Assembly: GCA_050084515.1 (NCBI GenBank)
Contig: CM114274.1
Coordinates: 16,988,001-17,052,000, forward strand
Origin: Blasia pusilla
Lineage: Eukaryota > Marchantiophyta > Marchantiopsida > Blasiales
Length of the DNA: 64,000 nt
Direction of reading: 5' to 3'
The notes under the pieces are model-generated. The model was not told the origin of the DNA, made no database searches, and saw nothing but the letters and a program-made list of their open reading frames with translations. A program made the position numbers and the translations under genes. Each line of letters opens with the position of its first letter. Positions within the stretch are counted from its first letter, which is position 1. Positions 1 through 12,240 of this stretch are shown in pieces.

Positions 1-1026
1 TATCTCAGGAATATAAAGGACATTTTTGAGAAGTAATTCTCTACAACCTTTCAGATTGATATGAACTTCACCTTTGGAAGAAGTTTCCAGCTTGTAATCA
101 TTGCTTGCCACTGTTACATCATGTGTAGAGATTTTCTTAATGTTGCTAAAACAACTTCTCTCACCGCACATGTGAGATGTTGGTCCACTATCAATGTACC
201 AAGCGTCCCCAGAACTTGATCCAATTGGTACATCACCTTTCAAAGTCATCAGTAGTTGATCATCATCGGTATCTTCAACCACACGAGCTTTCTCGGAAGT
301 GTTGAACTTTCCAATGCTTTTCTTCTTACCTCTCAGGTCTCTCACTTTTTTCCAACAGACCTCTTCCGTATGGTTCATCATGTTGCAATATTTGCACTTG
401 AGCTTCCTCTTGCCCTTTTCATTTACCCTCTCTTACCAAACTTGGCAGCAAGAGTGATCTCATCAGATACATTTTTCCTACCAGCGCGCTTCGATTCTTC
501 ATTGATGAGTTGTCCATTGTCATACTCGCAGGTAAGTTTCTTTTTCTCTTGAGCTTCCAGCACAGTACTCACAGTTTCAAAACTCTTAGAGAGTGCTAAG
601 AAGTAGACCTACTTGGAAAAAAACTCCTTCGATGCGAGTAGAAATCATTCCTTCCACCCTTGCCATATGAGAAGCAACGGGCTCAGATTCGTCTTGGCGC
701 AAGTTTACAAGGTCACTGAAGATGTGTTCTACAGATTCAGTTTGCAAGCCTTCTTTCACAGTCTCCCACATAGCATGAGCATTTGGTTTGTCTCGGGCCA
801 TCTCTATAGCAGAGTCTCCCATGTTCAGAATCAATGCAGCCATTGCGCGATTGTTTGACTTGATCCATGCTGCATCCAACAGTTGCACTGCTGTAGGTGT
901 AGATTGGACCATCTCCCAACAATCCTTGTGACAACAAAAAATCTTCATCTCAAAAGACCACTTTCTCCAATTTGCCGCATCCAGTTATTTGCTCACCCAA
1001 TGATCCATATCCCTTCGTGGGCCCAT
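1..1026 (-). pseudogene. Ty1/copia gag and protease start, truncated by window edge
   Basis: Minus-strand coding remnant of a Ty1/copia retrotransposon. From an ATG at 1026 it reads a UBN2-type Gag (motifs MDHWVSK, LDAANWRKW, MAALILNM, AHAMWETVKEGL). A CCHC zinc knuckle CKYCNMMNHTEEVC (CX2CX4HX4C) lies near 370-415, and the aspartic protease site WYIDSGPTSHM near 190-220, where DSG is the catalytic triplet. Gag packages element RNA and the protease matures the polyprotein. One in-frame TAA lies 13 codons after the ATG, and frameshifts occur near 540-620, so it is a decayed copy. Integrase and RT would lie left of base 1. The family call is firm; function is lost or doubtful. Confidence 0.85.
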
Positions 1027-1159
1027 AACCTAAAACAAAATGAGAAGTAAATAAATATTGATTTTGATGACAGAGCTCATTTGTTTCTCCAAGTTCCAAG
1101 AGTCACAGCAGATTACAGAGACATGGAATAGCTTCACAGATGTCAAATAGGAAAGGAAA

Positions 1160-1415
1160 CTTTGTAGTTACAAAACAATGAGAAGGATCTGATTGCTCAT
1201 AAACTTCCTCCTTGTAGGAAGAAGAGACTCTCTACACTATTGATGCCTCTTCAGGCAGCACACTATCTCCTCCAGCAGTAGGTTAGCCACCCAAGCTGAG
1301 GGGCAGCAGTCAGGAAGTTCGCAGGTCCAGGAGATGGGAAAGTAGGGAAGAGAATAAGAGTGCTCTGGTAAGCCCTGGCAAATGTCTTTAACTAAGATTA
1401 AAGAAGGCTATTACG
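1160..1415. repeat. Dispersed repeat, copy 1 (possible copia LTR piece)
   Basis: About 250 bp that recurs in the same orientation at 2745-3020. Shared landmarks are GACTCTCTACAC, CAGGCAGCACACTATC, CCAGCAGTAG and GGAAAGTAGGGAAGAGAA. It sits just upstream, in element sense, of the minus-strand copia gag, so it may be LTR or leader sequence. LTR ends and a primer site were not found. Confidence 0.5.
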
Positions 1416-2334
1416 AAACCCTAAAGGATTAGTTAGTAATCCTAAAAATAGATTCTCACCTACAGATAATGAGTGACTTTTCATAGTAAAAAGTAAAAAT
1501 TAAAATAGGAATTTTTGTTCCTGATCTCACAGTTGCAATTTCAACAACAAACAGGACATGGATGACCTGGTAGACCGACAATTAGTTGACCTTTCAGCCA
1601 TGGTCCACATCAGGGATCCTACAAAGCTCACATGAGAAGAAATCTTTTTGAAATTCAGCTTTTCAGTATTTTAACTCAAGAATCATTATTTTGCATGCCA
1701 AGATTATTCACAAATTTGTTGGATCTCTAACTTTGGTCTATCCTGTGACGTCAAATCATCCCTCCATGAAGAGTAGAGATATTTCCTAAACGCTAGATGC
1801 CTCCTTCACTATCTTCATATATAGTGCATTCATCTCAAACATTTTCGTGGCAATAGGATCTCTCTGAATCAGCTGAATATTTGGGCGTGAATCATGGCTT
1901 GAGTGCAGATTGAACTTATTGCCTCCTTTTGTCTCGCAGAACTATGATGGTTCAAATGGAACATGCTACGGGATAGGAGTTACTCCTGGATTCTGGGCTC
2001 TCCGAGACCTTTGGCTGGCTGTGGGACGAGGCGAGGTACCAATTTCTGACTTGCATGTATTACAATGTGGCACGAACTCGTGTCTATCCCCACTTATAAC
2101 TAAGTGAAGGCTATATGGTGGAAAAGAGAGACGGGAGATTCAAAGTAGAACTGGGTTGCCCATCAGCCTGAGTATGTAAAGAATTTATGAGATTGGAAAA
2201 GCTGACAAGGACATTGAAATGACTCTTTCCTACATGAAAGAGGTAACAAATGACTTGGACAGACGTACATGTGAATCTGTCATTTATTCCACTGATGTGT
2301 ACGAACTTGAAAAAAATTCCTTTTTCTTGAGCAG

Positions 2335-4365
2335 GTTGTTGCCTTGGTCGGGGGCCAAAGTTCTGGAAAGTCAACTATCATTCAAACTCTGGCGAGTACT
2401 ACCCCTCTATCCTCTGGAGATGCCCAGATCAATGGAGAGAGTGTCCGATACAGTTACCGTAATAAGCAGAAGCCAATTGGTCTTTGTCCTCAATTCGAGG
2501 TAACTTTGGAGATCGCTCTTCAATTTTCGTTTTGAAAGGACATATGTTTGCCCATGTTTGGCTCTGAGATTTCATTCTGAAGTTTGTAACCACTCAAAAC
2601 CTAACGTAATGGAAAAACTGGACCTGGAACTAGATCTTCATGTGAGAATAGAACTGATATTTGTCTCTCAAGTCAATAAGAATCCACAGTGGATCGAAGA
2701 TACTTGTGAATAGATTGATGGGAGAGAAATGAGAAGAAAATCTGTGCTTACAAAGCAATTAGAGAGATCTGATTTGGTCTATTTGTCATAGTGTTCCTGT
2801 TTATAGGAATAAAAGACTCTCTACACAATTCATGCCTGCTCAGGCAGCACACTATCTTCTCCAGCAGTAGATCCTCCACAAAATCTACTGAAGAAATTCT
2901 GCTGGTGCTGTAGTTGGGGAAAGTAGGGAAGAGAAACAGAGAACTTCTTGTGAGTCTCTTTCTCTTATGGGACTGGTCCTAGCCTACCCCAACCCTACAT
3001 GTTAACTAAGACTGAAGGAGGATGCCAATTTTCAAAATGCCACAATTTCAAAACTTCTATTGCACACTAGATGCAGTTACTCACGTCATTCAAATGTCAT
3101 GCAGGCTGTGTACTATTCCTTAACTGTAAGGGAGCATTTAGAGCTCTTTGCTGTTTTGAAGGGAGTTCCTGAACCTCACAGCCTGGCCATCGAGGCCACA
3201 CTTCAAGCTTTGAATCTAAATGGTAAAGATATTCCCCAGCTTGTAGCAACATTTGAATTTCTACGACTGCAACTGGGGTGTGGGTATCACACTCCAATAC
3301 TGTAACTAGCAGTGGAAATATGGCACAGGACCATACCGTAAATGGCAAGTTTCTACCTGTGCACTTTTACATGATTAGTATGATGGTTTTCAGTTGAGAT
3401 AAGGTCTTTGTGGGCCATTTCGAATTTCCTTTCAACTACTGGGTGTGTCTCTGCACAGATGTAGCCAGTGAAATTGTGGGAAAATGCAATGTTGGTGTTC
3501 GCCGAAGACTCAGCATTGGAATAGCACTAATCGGGGGCTCTTCAGTTCTGCTTCTCGATGAACCCTCATCTGGTACAAACTTTTACCACCCACTCCAAGA
3601 TTCTTTCAATGAGTGAATCTGGCATTTCTCGAAAAGGGGAAAATACAGTATCTGAGAGGGAGCTGAATTTCTCAACAGGTGTGGATATTGCCACCAAACG
3701 AAGAGTTTGGAAGCATCTTGCAGCTGAATCTGGTCAACGGGCAACCCTTATATGTACTCAATCATTTGAGGAAGCGGAGGCCCTTGGGTAAGTCGTCCTG
3801 GCAACATGTTACTCATATATGAAGTGGCACCTTTTAATCTAGTTTCAGAATTTATTAAAATGGTTCAAAATACCATCATCAGATACCTTAATCAGTCCTC
3901 ACTTGTATGTAGGAAAGAGTGCGGAGGAACTCATGAACATGACTGTTTTTATGCAGAGTAAGAGTGGGAATATTGGTTTCAGGACAGCTCAAATGCCTTG
4001 CCTCTCCTCAGGAGCTGAAGCATCGCTACGGTTCTTCATATTCGTTGTCAGTAATGGCTTCCGAGGACAATATCCCAGCAATCCATGAGTTTATTTCCTC
4101 CCTCTTCACCACTCATGAGAACCATGGTGTGGTCATAGATTCCAATGGTGAGAGCAGCAACAGCAATGTTGAGCTTGTGGAAGGTGTCGGACATAGCGGG
4201 CAAGCGCGGTTTCGCGTTCCAGTACAAGATCTGTCCAGTCTTGCCTGGTTACTTAGGGAGTTGGAAGAGGGACGCAAAACCCTAGGTATCAAAGATTACG
4301 TTGTGAGTCAACCCACCCTACGCCAAGTTTTTCATCGGCTGACCCTCGGCACATCAACAATGTGA
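2335..4365 (+). CDS. ABCA-type ABC transporter, C-terminal nucleotide-binding domain (5 exons)
   Basis: Five exons joined by GT-AG introns hold one frame to a TGA: 2335-2499, 3105-3222, 3459-3572, 3679-3787, 3957-4365. The product matches the second ATP-binding domain and regulatory tail of ABCA (lipid-type) transporters. In order it has Walker [11 protein letters not shown]-loop [25 protein letters not shown], signature region [11 protein letters not shown], Walker [13 protein letters not shown]-loop [11 protein letters not shown], and tail [23 protein letters not shown]. The usual signature SGG reads NVG, and the H-loop THS reads TQS, so ATP hydrolysis may be impaired. No transmembrane half is recognised upstream within the window, where copia sequence begins. 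It may be a 5'-truncated copy or the end of a longer gene. Family call is secure; functionality is uncertain. Confidence 0.8.
2745..3020. repeat. Dispersed repeat, copy 2, inside the first ABCA intron
   Basis: Second copy of the 1160-1415 repeat, same orientation, with the same landmarks (GACTCTCTACAC, CAGGCAGCACACTATC). It lies between ABCA exons 2335-2499 and 3105-3222, so it behaves as an intronic insertion, perhaps a solo LTR. Confidence 0.5.
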
Positions 4366-6690
4366 TTAGTGAGTAGTGTGGTGCATAGTTTAGGTGTCTA
4401 CCTCAAACATAGTGATCCTCAAGCATTTTCTGCTTAGGCAAGCAAGTGTCTTAGATGGGACGAGCAAGGCCAAGGCTAGTTCAGTGCTACACATATTCGG
4501 AGTCAAGTATCAAAATAATCATGTATACTTCGATACCTAAGAAAATGTTGGGATGACCAATTAGAATCAGATATAATTAGTCATAATTCATACTGTCTAT
4601 TGAGCTGCCCTCATTATTATGGTATCTTGGTCGTAAGTTTTGCCAGGGTTGGATGCATGGCCATGGATGTAACTGATGAATTCTATGTTTGTGTGGGCGC
4701 CTATCTTGTTAGTTGCACAATGTCCGCATGCAAGATGGATTCTTGTAGGATTTCTTAACTTGCTAGGTAGTTAGCTTGGCTACATTGGACATAGATGGAG
4801 ACCATCGATGATACCATGTGTGCTCTTCTTATGAAATGGAGAATCTCATATTAGGAAACTCAGTTTCTGAAATTTCAGAGTTCAAGAAGACTCAATAAGT
4901 CATATATCACCTCTTGGATGGTACCAGATGGAAGACAGGCATTTCCCCTGGAAGAAAGTGGTGGAGTACCCTATGGTCCTCTAGAGATCAAAAGTCTTCA
5001 GGCCTTTCCCCAAATTGTTGGTGTCATCCCCTTTGAAGGCCTCCCCAAAGTTCCCCCCAAATTTTGTATAATCGGGTCATGTGCAATTCCTAAATACATT
5101 GCGCTCTAAGTGCATGAAGCCCCATGCTCCTCTTCCCCCACCACCTACGTCCCTAGATAAGTCAAGACTTTGTGAGTGCGGTGTTGGATGTCCTCATCGC
5201 TTTTGTTGAGCACAATCAACCATCAAATGTGCAATATTCCCACTCTATGCACAAAGGAAATTTGGATGCCAAAAGATCTAAAATACCTCTATGTGCTAAA
5301 GATGGTAAGTATGGGGAAAAAAAGGAGCCAATGAAATGGTCATTGTAGATCCAAAGAAAGGTAACTGGTCTCATTGTTGTGAGGAAACCAATTAGGATAT
5401 GTCTTGCAATTGATGCAAGAGCACGTGTGAGATGTGTCGTAGTCATCGAGCAATATATATATGATGTGGTTTGTGACATTGTGTCATTAGATGAGCAAGA
5501 CCAAGGGATGGATACTTTGTTGAGCTTGCACTCTATCGTGTGCAACTTGCATTAATAAGGAGCCTCCAATTCAAGTATCCTTGTTTCCCCAAGATTTGGA
5601 GGCCTAATAATCCAGACCTTGCACAATTGAGATAATTTTTTTTTTTTTGTGAAAAGCACATTTAAGGTATCTTACACATGCATGCTCACCTCCTCACTAT
5701 GTACCCACAACATATTTAGTCCAAATTTCGACACCTCATAATAGGACTATGTTAGGGGCATATGGCAAAGATGGGTGACTAAGGTACCAAGGGTTGGTCA
5801 ATGGGTAGATCAACGGATTGCCAACAGTAACCAAGATGTGACTAATTCCACCAAGAGTTCCCACATCCCTTCCTACGTACCGCGTCAATTCAATCTCCTG
5901 CTCGGAGATGATGTCAAGTGTAATCTTTGGAAAGAACGAAGGGGGAAAGAAGGCATCGATATACACAATTTCAATTTTTTTGGCTCTTTGCATTATCGCA
6001 TTTGAAAGGAAAGTGTAGACCAACCTCGTGGACGGTGGAAAGGAGAGCAACTCATTCCTCCATACAATGATAGAGCATTATTAAAACATGAAATCTCACC
6101 TTTGACGATGCTCATCACCTCCTCCTAGGCATATTTAGCTCTCCCTCATTCCTATGAATCCATCTTCACCTTTGTCCAACTTTTGGCTCAGAGTTCCTCT
6201 AGATTTTTCACAATTAGCAAAAATTAATGTTTTAACTATCCTCACAAACTTGTTATGGAGAGCGCACTTGTGAGGTAATGCATGTGCTCTTGAGTGGATG
6301 AAAGTAGTCCAAGATGTAAATTGTGTAACTCAAGTACCCTCATATCCATAAGGTGTTAATCTATACTATTAACGGAAGATGGTTTTAGAGAATCCCCACA
6401 CCTCCTATCGACACCTGTCATCTAAGGGCTTTTTTTGATGTTGACACATGTCAACAAGAGGGAATTATATCAAAGGTGAACAAGAGAAAGGTAAATTGAA
6501 TGAGGAGAGGAAAGGAAGATCAGACGAGTAGAAGATACTTTTTTTAAAAGTTCAAGATTTCAATGTCACCCATGCATAGCACTGGAAACACTCTAGTTTG
6601 TTTTGTTAAAGCGTTCTTCTTATAGAAAGTGTTTTGTTTCCTTTTTTCTTCGAAATTATTGGACGCAAATGATAATCTATTCTATTATAG
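4366..6690. other. No gene recognised
   Basis: Mixed-composition spacer downstream of the ABCA stop. Reading frames here are short and match no family I know. A T-run lies near 5636-5648. Nothing else supported. Confidence 0.5.
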
Positions 6691-6691
6691 C

Positions 6692-7228
<537 letters not shown>

Positions 7229-7305
7229 GAGGAGATACTAGGTAGGTTTCGATCCCGAGTATATGATCAACTTTCTATTTTTGGTAAGTGGCCCTTGACC
7301 TCCTT

Positions 7306-7571
7306 CATCAAGTCAAGAGCCAAGGAGGTGACTTGGGAGAATAGATTACCATGGAGAGAGCTTGGGAGAGGGGAGGGGTATATATCCCAAGGAGAGAGCT
7401 TGAGAGCTCATTCTCTCTTTGTTGAACCTCTTGGCATGAGGCGGCGGAGCTATGGTCCCTTGCCTTGTGAGTGTAATCCAAGCCTCTCATTAGGAGAGTG
7501 AGTTTGGTTTGACATGAGAGAGAGTGCACACCTTTGAGAGCTATGGTGTGAGATTGTGTAGAGAGAGATTA
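7306..7571 (+). repeat. Terminal repeat block A-like, copy 1 (3' end of the remnant element)
   Basis: Direct repeat of 7906-8179, offset by 600 bp. It contains a TATATA box at 7379-7384. About 28 bp further lies CTCATTCTCTCTTTG (7407-7421), whose exact reverse complement follows copy 2 at 8178-8192. It follows the PHD stop of the remnant element and precedes a B-like block, so the order here is pol end, A, B. Confidence 0.7.
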
Positions 7572-7640
7572 GATCTTACTTTAATTGGAAATATTTGGTA
7601 CTTCTTGTCTCGTTGTTTGGATGCCATGAGTTAATATGGG

Positions 7641-7710
7641 ATCGTGCGTGTTTGTGTGTGTGTTCAGTGACAGCGATTTATGTTGTGTAGCGATGTGTAT
7701 GCGCATGACA
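7641..7710 (+). repeat. Terminal block B-like, ends GCGCATGACA
   Basis: Resembles the 3'-terminal B block of elements 2 and 3: both share a cagcgat...tatgttgt core and end in a GACA terminus. It abuts an antisense pol fragment, which probably marks the end of the remnant element. Confidence 0.5.
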
Positions 7711-7896
7711 CACTCTACCATCCTCCCACACTTGCAACACATGTGTCCCCTCCCACCGGAATCGTCTGGCTCGCTGTAGGATGCGATCCCACTCTCTAGC
7801 ACCCACTGTGCTCGCGACGCTGCTAGTATGCAGGTACTCCAAGACCACTCCATTGTCGTGAATGTCTCGGCCACCTACCAAAAATAAATCTCCCAC
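7711..7896 (-). pseudogene. Antisense pol fragment (RNase H to integrase linker)
   Basis: Minus-strand reading GGRDIHDNGVVLEYLH, then DRILQRARRF and EGTHVLQVWEDGRV. This matches element 3 at about 54480-54650 (DIHDDALVLEFLRTS, DRVLQRAKRY, EGTHILRMWEDGRV). It is sandwiched between the two A-like repeats in opposite orientation. It is either the target into which the flanking elements inserted or a rearranged piece. Confidence 0.75.
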
Positions 7897-7905
7897 ATCA
7901 AGTCA

Positions 7906-8179
7906 AGAGCCAAGGAGATGACTTGGAAGCAAAGGTTACCATGGAGAGAGCTTGGGAGAGGGGAGGGGTATACCTCAAAGAGAGAGAGCTTGAGAGCTCA
8001 TTATTTCTTTGTTGAACGTCTTGGCATGAGGTGGCGGAGCTATGATCTTGCTTGCCTTATGTGTATAACCCAAGCCTCTTATTAGGAGAATGGGTTTGGT
8101 TTGACATTGAGAGAGACATGTGAGAGTGCACACATGTGAGAACTATGGTGTTGTGAGAAAGATTGAATCTTATTTTACA
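7906..8179 (+). repeat. Terminal repeat block A, 5' end of element 1
   Basis: Copy 2 of the repeat at 7306-7571. It ends TTTTACA and runs directly into AAGAGAGAATGAG, the predicted self-primer site. No B-like block follows, unlike copy 1. Confidence 0.7.
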
Positions 8180-8192
8180 AAGAGAGAATGAG
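8178..8192 (+). promoter_or_regulatory. Predicted self-priming primer-binding site of element 1
   Basis: CAAAGAGAGAATGAG lies at the end of the 5' repeat and is the exact reverse complement of CTCATTCTCTCTTTG at 7407-7421. That segment begins 28 bp downstream of the TATA box in repeat copy 1, about where transcription should start. Tf1/sushi-type gypsy elements prime reverse transcription by folding the transcript 5' end onto such a site. Copy 2 itself has diverged at three positions of the complementary stretch. Confidence 0.55.
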
Positions 8193-9810
8193 TGAGTGAG
8201 AGAGCTTCATGGGGGAGCTTGCTAGTCACTCACTGGTTTTGCAGGTTGGGGATCATATTCCCTATTCAACGGTTCATGGGAGTGCTCACCGGAGCAAGAG
8301 CCGCTTACTTGTGATGTTTCCTTTGCTGATTTTTTGTGTGGAAGAGTGGCGTGCGGAAGCGTTGCCCAATTTTTGATAGGGATTGTCTATGGGGGCTGAT
8401 TGCCCCATGGCGGTGCTCTCGGGAGCACCATGTACCTTGCTGATTTTTATTTTCATTGGTTTTACATTTTCGTTGGGAGAAATCAGCGCGGAAGCGCTGC
8501 CAAATTTTGTGTAGGAGAAAGAGACATTGGGCTTCACGACAATTCCCGTCAGTTTTTACTCAAATCTTTGATTCAAAATATTTTTTAACGCCGTCATAGA
8601 TCGTGAAGCTATGCACGTTGTGCAATAGACGATGTGCAATTTGGAGTTGCCAGCAAAACGTTATGGTCAATCTTGCAAAATTGCCATTGCTAGGCAAATT
8701 TTAGGGTTAAATTATTCAAACCCTAAGCCAGCCGCCATCGTCATACTCACCGTCAACAGTCAACCATCACTGTCAATAATCAACCGTCAACATCAATGGT
8801 CACGGTCAACCATCACGGTCAATGATCGGCCGTTACCATGAACGGTCAACCGTCACTGTCAACAGTCCACCGTCCATCGCCGCCGCCGCCGCCGCCGCCT
8901 AGCGTTGCTCAAAGATGCGTTTGTCCGTTGTCCACCCTTTGGTTGCCACTGGCGCCATTACAGAGTGGAAGGTCTTCCACGACCATTGTTGATTCTCAAA
9001 CTTGCACCGCCACCACGTACTCTGGTTTGGCTGCCACCGTCATCGCAGTTTCGTCATCAACTAGTGATGGCAGATGACCTCCGGTTATAGTGTTTGAGTT
9101 TCCATTTCATGTTGCTATGTTGTGATTGGTAGCCGCTCGACAATGATCGAGTACCATCCCGTGACGCCCGTAGCCGCAACACACCGTTGATTGCCGCGTT
9201 GTGCCGCTTGTGGTCGCACCGCACCGTCTTGATCGTGGAGCCGCTCCTTCACTAAGATGCAGAGCGTGTGAATTGTTGATTAAGGAGGGCATGCCACCGA
9301 GTGCCACATCCCATTCCCGAGTTCCGTGTCGTTTGTAGCCGTTCCGTGGCTCTAGTGCCGCACCGGACCGCAGAACCTACATTGCACATCGAGGAGGTTT
9401 GAGCAGCGTCAGTACGAGAGGAGTACGACTTGCTGATTAGAGGAGTTGTCTCCACGACGGTGTTGGGGTCGATATTTGCAGTTGCCGAGGAGCGACATCG
9501 ACATTATTGTCAGGTTACCCATTCTGGTCTCTTACCCTGCACGTGTGAGGGATTTTCGGATGTTCGGAAGTTATTTGGGATATTGGGTTTCGTGCTGATG
9601 CTAGGAGCATTGATGATGTATAGGTTTAGGGGACATAGATCTGTGTGGGATGTCCAGACTTGAGGATGGTTGTCGATGAGACAATAGATGAATGATTTGC
9701 CGCACCACGCTACTTGTTGCCGCACAACACACGTCTTAGTGAGAGAGTGTAGATTGAGTGCCGCATGTTTAGTTTTAGTTATTGAGGGATTACTCGCGAG
9801 ATTGGGAGTG
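8193..9810 (+). other. Element 1 leader, with internal repeats
   Basis: Untranslated leader before gag. It holds two diverged direct repeats (about 8278-8381 and 8409-8516, sharing CTGATTTTT and GCGGAAGCG). An imperfect array built on GTCAACC/GTCACGG (about 8746-8875) is followed by (GCC)n at 8878-8899. No protein match was recognised. Confidence 0.5.
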
Positions 9811-10051
9811 ATCATGTGAGAGGGGCACGAGGGCCATCACGGCGTCCTTTTGGGATTTTGAGAGGCGCGGTAGTGGACCTGAGAGTAGCTCTGGAGGGTT
9901 TACCCGGAGTGGTGTGAGGTTTCAAGGATCTCCACGTAAGAGACCACCTCGATCTCCTTTGGTGTCATCTTCAAATGAGGGAGAGCGTACAGAGGAGTGT
10001 GTTAGTGATCCACCGTACACATTGAGAGGTCCTACCAATTAGACGTACAAG

Positions 10052-11338
10052 ATGGACGATGGGGGTAGAGGACTGCGTAGGTTTTTGGGTGCTGTAGGCA
10101 TTATAGAGCTACACGACTTCATTGCGGAGTTTAGGAGGTGGGGTGACTCACAGCGGGCTAGGAACTCTAGAGAGTTCAACCCGTTTACAACATGGAACGG
10201 TATGTTCCAACGTTTAGAGGGGGCGCCCATGGACGATTACCATGAGTTCTCCCACAGATATGTCCAGGAGATTGAGGCATGGCGACTCTATTATGACCCA
10301 CACTATGTGTCATGGATGGAGTTTTTCCCATATGAGGAGGAGAAGTCAGGAGAGGCTACTTCCTCTTCCACTACTGATGTTTTAGGAGGGGTCACTCGCA
10401 TTGGAGAAGTTGCACCATCTAGTCGGGTTCGTCCCAGGTTCAACCCTGTGGTTGAGTTCTTTGCTGAGTTGAGGGCGAGCTACTAGGGGGTACGGAAGGA
10501 GAAGTTGCGGAGCATCCACGATCTCTAGAGGCGCCCGGGTGAGATTTTGCATGAGGCTTACACTCGCTTGCGCCGGTTGATAAACGTCACTCAGGGGGTG
10601 ACAGAGGCTCAGGCTATCCAATCATGGTACGTGATGATGGACCGGACCCTGCGGACATGGGTGCGGGAGGGGGTGCTTTAGGGTCTAGGGTTAAGGTGCT
10701 TCTTATGAACACCTCCCCTATATTGAGAGATGTTTTTAGGACTGCCGAGAACATAGAGTGCAACATGGCGGAGGAGAGTGTATCCACCATGGGTTTTGGG
10801 CGAGAGCAGTGACGATTGTCTACACCACCTGTGTAGCAACGTGGATTGCGAGATAGGTTGACTATGGCACCATGAGCTCAGGGAGGGATATCGGGAGGCC
10901 GTGCCACAGAGACCTGCACTTTCATATGCAGCTCAGCAGCAGATGCCTACAATTACTTGTTGGTCATATTGTGGAGCCCATCATCAGCGTGATTGCACTT
11001 GTCAAGGTCATGGACGTGTGCCTCAAAATGGAGGAGGAGATGGTGCTGCACCAGGAGGTTATCAATGTGACTATTTTCAGAGGTATGGTCATACATACGC
11101 CATGTGTTTCAGTTTACATCCTGAGTTACGTCCGGACTGAGGGCCAGAGAGGGCACCAGAGTGAGTAGCCGGTCCGAGTGGGCCTAGAGATCGTGCACCA
11201 GGTGGTCCGGTTGGGGGACGAGGAGCTGGAGTTGCCCGATAGGGTGGTGGAGCTGCCCGTGAAGGAGGTAGAGTCCCACCATCTAGACGCGTAGAGGGCG
11301 ACGTTGGGCATGAAACTGGGATGGTTGCTCACATACAA
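10052..11338 (+). pseudogene. Element 1 Gag
   Basis: Gag structural protein of element 1, expected to assemble virus-like particles and bind element RNA. The core GRGLRRFLGAVGIIELHDF, FTTWNGMFQRLEGAPMDDYHEF aligns with element 2 and 3 Gag (RYSGAVGTIELEDF, FLAWKGLFQHLEGPPMDDYHEF). Downstream are two knuckle-like motifs: CWSYCGAHHQRDC at about 10958 has one extra residue versus its homologue, and CDYFQRYGHTYAMC has Phe in place of the second Cys. Stops at 10484 and in the region 10520-10720 break the frame. The true start codon is not resolved. Confidence 0.7.
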
Positions 11339-11860
11339 CAGCTACAAGAGCAGATTGCCGCTATGGCATTGAGGTTTCCTGATGCTGGATCCGTGGCATC
11401 GACATCATATGGAGCAGCCAGAGATATGGAGGATTCTCCTTGGATGTGTGGGATTACCCAGATGGAGGCCGCCGTAGTTGTGACGCGTGGAGCAGCCGCA
11501 AAGTTGGATCCACAACGAGGGGAAGCCAAGAAAGAGACAAGGCTTCCTCAGTCTATCACGTTGTCCGAGGCAATGAGGACCCCATCGATGGGTCCTGATC
11601 AGAGTTCCTAAAGAGTTGGTGATGTTGTTGGTGTGCAGGCACAAAGGATGATGGGAGAAGCAGGTGCGATGACTCCTATTGTTGTTGCTCAGGAGGGGCA
11701 TGTGTCGAGCACGTTGTTGGGGGTGGCCACTATTTTGTACCACGTTCCTTTATTTTTTGCTTCCGATGTTACGGCGTTGGAAGGTACGCTCGCCTAGGTT
11801 TTTTGGCTGGCCGCTACGCTATGTGAGCGTGGAGTTGGAGTTCTTGCATCAGGTTCAGAG

Positions 11861-12240
11861 GTGATTGGAGAGGAGGTGATGGACCTGCCCTTGGAGCGGA
11901 TGCTCGGGCCGTCTACCTCAGATTCATGGCAAGCTACGGCTGCTAGGATGGCGGAGATGCCTGCTAGACCCGCGATAGAGCATGCCATGGTTTCTCCTGG
12001 TGTTGTGTTGCTAGATAATCGGGGAGAGGTCTTCCAATTGGTGAGTCATGGAGGTAGAGTTTTTAATTCGCAACGCGTCTTGTTGGATTCAAGAGCGCAA
12101 CCCCTGATTTTGGGGAAAGCGTCATTCAGAGGATTGGACTTGACAAGAGCCGATGTGGAGAGTTGTCCATACCAGATACAGACATCCTTGGGTGTCTGTA
12201 TCCGTAGCGAGTACCATACAATATATCACCCGACATGAGG
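11861..12240 (+). pseudogene. Element 1 aspartic protease
   Basis: Retropepsin-like segment: VVLLDNRGEVFQLVSHGG, then RVLLDSRAQPLILGKA, where the catalytic DSG reads DSR, then CPYQIQTSLG. Elements 2 and 3 keep DSGA at the same place. Expected role is cleavage of Gag-Pol. The Gly-to-Arg change should inactivate it. It lies just upstream of the methyltransferase. Confidence 0.7.
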
